NCBI GenBank assembly: GCA_017503135.1
Contig: JAFVTQ010000001.1
Location: forward strand, 124,001-188,000
Direction: 5' to 3'
Length of the DNA stretch: 64,000 bases
Source of the DNA: Clostridia bacterium
GTDB lineage: Bacteria; Bacillota; Clostridia; Oscillospirales; Acutalibacteraceae
Shown: positions 62,776-64,000 of the stretch, in pieces
Position numbering within the stretch: the first letter of the stretch is position 1
How the letters are laid out: each line of letters opens with the position of its first letter
Made by a program: the position numbers and the translations under genes
The notes under the pieces: model-generated
The model's database searches: none
Told to the model about the DNA's origin: nothing
What the model saw: the letters and a program-made list of their open reading frames with translations, nothing else

Positions 62776-63507
62776 ATGGAAAAGCGAAACCTTGACAGAA
62801 AAGGCGCTATGAATCTTAGCGCAATAGGACTTTTTGCCGTAGCAATTTTGCTTGCAGTAATCACAATGATTATGAGCACACAAGTTGCCGAAGGTGGTTG
62901 GGCAGAGTTTTTGTGGGCATTGGGTAAATTGCAAGATTTTATTCAGTCGCTTGAAAACAGATGGCTTATCGCTCTTGCAATACTTGTGGTTTATGCACTT
63001 AAAGCAGTTGTTCCAATTCCGTTCCCCTTTATTATGATTATGACGGGTGTTATGTTTGAACCGGAACTTGCATTGCCACTTAATATTGTTGGCTTTTCAA
63101 TAACACTTTCAATAGTCTATTGGTATGGCAGACGACTTGACGAAGGCGTTGCTGTACATAAATTAAAAAAGTATGAAAATGTTCGTGAGATGCTTAATCA
63201 TGCGGGCAAGACAAAATTAGGTGTTTTGTTTCTCATAAGACTTATTCCGTCAATCCCAATTAATATGGCGAGTCAGTTTTACGGTGGAATTAAGTTCCCG
63301 TTCGGCAAGTTTATGGTTGCATCAATTGCAGGTTATTTCATTAAGTTATGGACATATTCTGTAATGGGTGGTAACATTGCGCAACCTTTCACATGGCATT
63401 TTATGGCTCCTGTAATAATTCTTTTAGTTATTTCAGGTATAGCTGTTTTAATAACAAATATAGCGTTGGAAAAGAGAAAAGGAGAAAATAAAGATGGCAA
63501 CAATTAA
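62776..63507 (+). CDS. TVP38/TMEM64 family membrane protein (VTT domain)
   Basis: The 243-residue protein has about six membrane segments and the VTT-domain core: VVPIPFPFIMIMTGVMFEPE near residue 82, GRRLDEGVAVHKLKKYE near 119 and LFLIRLIPSIPINMASQFYG near 150, where Arg and Pro are family hallmarks. DedA/TVP38 relatives act in lipid or polyprenyl-phosphate handling, but the substrate here is unknown. ATG 62776 is preferred over ATG 62770 because AAAGGGG lies six bases upstream. The end overlaps galK by 14 bases. Confidence 0.85.
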   Translation: MEKRNLDRKGAMNLSAIGLFAVAILLAVITMIMSTQVAEGGWAEFLWALGKLQDFIQSLENRWLIALAILVVYALKAVVPIPFPFIMIMTGVMFEPELALPLNIVGFSITLSIVYWYGRRLDEGVAVHKLKKYENVREMLNHAGKTKLGVLFLIRLIPSIPINMASQFYGGIKFPFGKFMVASIAGYFIKLWTYSVMGGNIAQPFTWHFMAPVIILLVISGIAVLITNIALEKRKGENKDGNN

Positions 63508-64000
63508 TGTTTTGAAAAATGATATTTTGAATGGCGCTTATGACGAGAGATTCAAGCGCGTTTATGTTACAGATGAAGCAGTTAAGGCTCAGCACGAAAG
63601 ATATGTGAGCCTTGCAAATGATTTTGCAGAAATTTTTAGTGAAGACAGAGATGCAAGATTGTTCTCAGCACCGGGTAGAACAGAAGTTGGTGGTAACCAC
63701 ACAGACCATAACCACGGTAGAGTTCTTGCTGCAGGTATCAACCTTGATGCTATTGCGGTTGCTTCTAAAAACGACGAAAACATCGTTCGTGTAAAATCTC
63801 GTGGATATAGCATGGATGTTTGTGATATCACAGACCTTGAAATCAAAGAAGATGAAAAAGGGCATTCTCCGGCACTTGTTCGTGGTATGTGTGCAGGTTT
63901 CCTTAAATATGGCTACAAAATCGGTGGCTTTGACGCAGTAACAATGTCAAGCGTTCTCTCAGGCTCAGGTCTTTCATCATCAGCGGCTTATGAAGTGCTT
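63494..64000 (+). CDS. galK: Galactokinase, 5' part (runs off the window)
   Basis: The first 169 codons are present and the frame is open to the window edge. The protein has the GHMP-kinase galactose signature APGRTEVGGNHTDHNHG near residue 60 and the phosphate-binding loop VLSGSGLSSSAAYEVL near 155, both diagnostic for GalK. GGAG lies nine bases before the ATG, inside the end of the TVP38 gene, indicating translational coupling. A full enzyme is about 390-430 residues. No other galactose-pathway gene is adjacent here, although galU lies far upstream. Confidence 0.92.
   Translation, partial: MATINVLKNDILNGAYDERFKRVYVTDEAVKAQHERYVSLANDFAEIFSEDRDARLFSAPGRTEVGGNHTDHNHGRVLAAGINLDAIAVASKNDENIVRVKSRGYSMDVCDITDLEIKEDEKGHSPALVRGMCAGFLKYGYKIGGFDAVTMSSVLSGSGLSSSAAYEVL

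Overview
The window looks like chromosomal DNA of a low-GC Gram-positive anaerobe of the class Clostridia, most like the Ruminococcaceae/Oscillospiraceae. This is inferred from AT-rich intergenic DNA, strong GGAGG-type ribosome binding sites, TTGACA/TATAAT promoters often with an extended -10, several TTG and GTG starts, lysine synthesis through DapL, an SRP RNA-dnaX-ybaB-recR cluster, and a GGGtGRT/NifU-like pair. I see no prophage, insertion sequence, CRISPR array or tRNA gene.

Layout. 0-2 kb: a PHP-type tyrosine phosphatase and an AI-2E family membrane protein. 2-9.7 kb: an amino-acid and nucleotide run on the plus strand, hom-lysC-guaB-glyA-dapF-dapL, supplying threonine/methionine precursors, diaminopimelate, GMP and one-carbon units. 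9.7-11.2 kb: a small accessory module, an XRE repressor divergent from a membrane-anchored and a secreted protein, with two matching operators. 11.2-16.3 kb: galU, a RING/DUF2628 protein, ahcY and a Lys/Pro-rich membrane protein. 16.5 kb: a lone 5S rRNA gene. 16.7-22.2 kb: a thioredoxin-reductase-like flavoprotein, then mreBCD and a class B penicillin-binding protein for cell elongation. 22.2-25 kb: rpsO-pnp with structured leaders. 25-28.7 kb (minus): cca, a TSCPD protein, rsmA and an aminotransferase. 28.8-33 kb: proB-proA, an exported protein and prfB. 33-39.4 kb (minus): a membrane protein, glnS-gltX, a glycerophosphodiesterase and a flavoprotein.

39.4-43.9 kb (minus) is an RNA and information-processing block: tmRNA, a zinc-ribbon protein with a toxin-like C-terminal domain, smpB, recR, ybaB, dnaX, a long hairpin element and the SRP RNA. 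44-50.2 kb (plus) holds a family 20 hexosaminidase, glpK, a small paralogue of the toxin-like domain, a malic enzyme and three tandem related membrane proteins, the first frameshifted. 50.3-55.9 kb (minus): the GGGtGRT/NifU-like pair, a DUF5071-like protein, argS, a DUF1934 protein and ddl. 56-60.3 kb: an uncharacterised two-domain protein, an 8-oxoguanine glycosylase, an empty AT-rich gap, an aminopeptidase P, a YqeG phosphatase and rpsU. 60.4-61.7 kb: two palindromic repeats and a second XRE/anchored-protein module built like the first. The window ends with a hydroxyacid dehydrogenase, a TVP38 membrane protein and the 5' part of galK.

The best candidates for something little described are: the toxin-like domain encoded between smpB and ssrA and its paralogue behind glpK; the two regulator/exported-protein modules with their operators; the tandem membrane-protein family; the roughly 160-base hairpin in front of dnaX; and the folded pnp leader. 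Well-founded regulatory observations include an internal translation start in lysC, a prfB that has lost its programmed frameshift, and a tmRNA whose resume codon is probably GAC.
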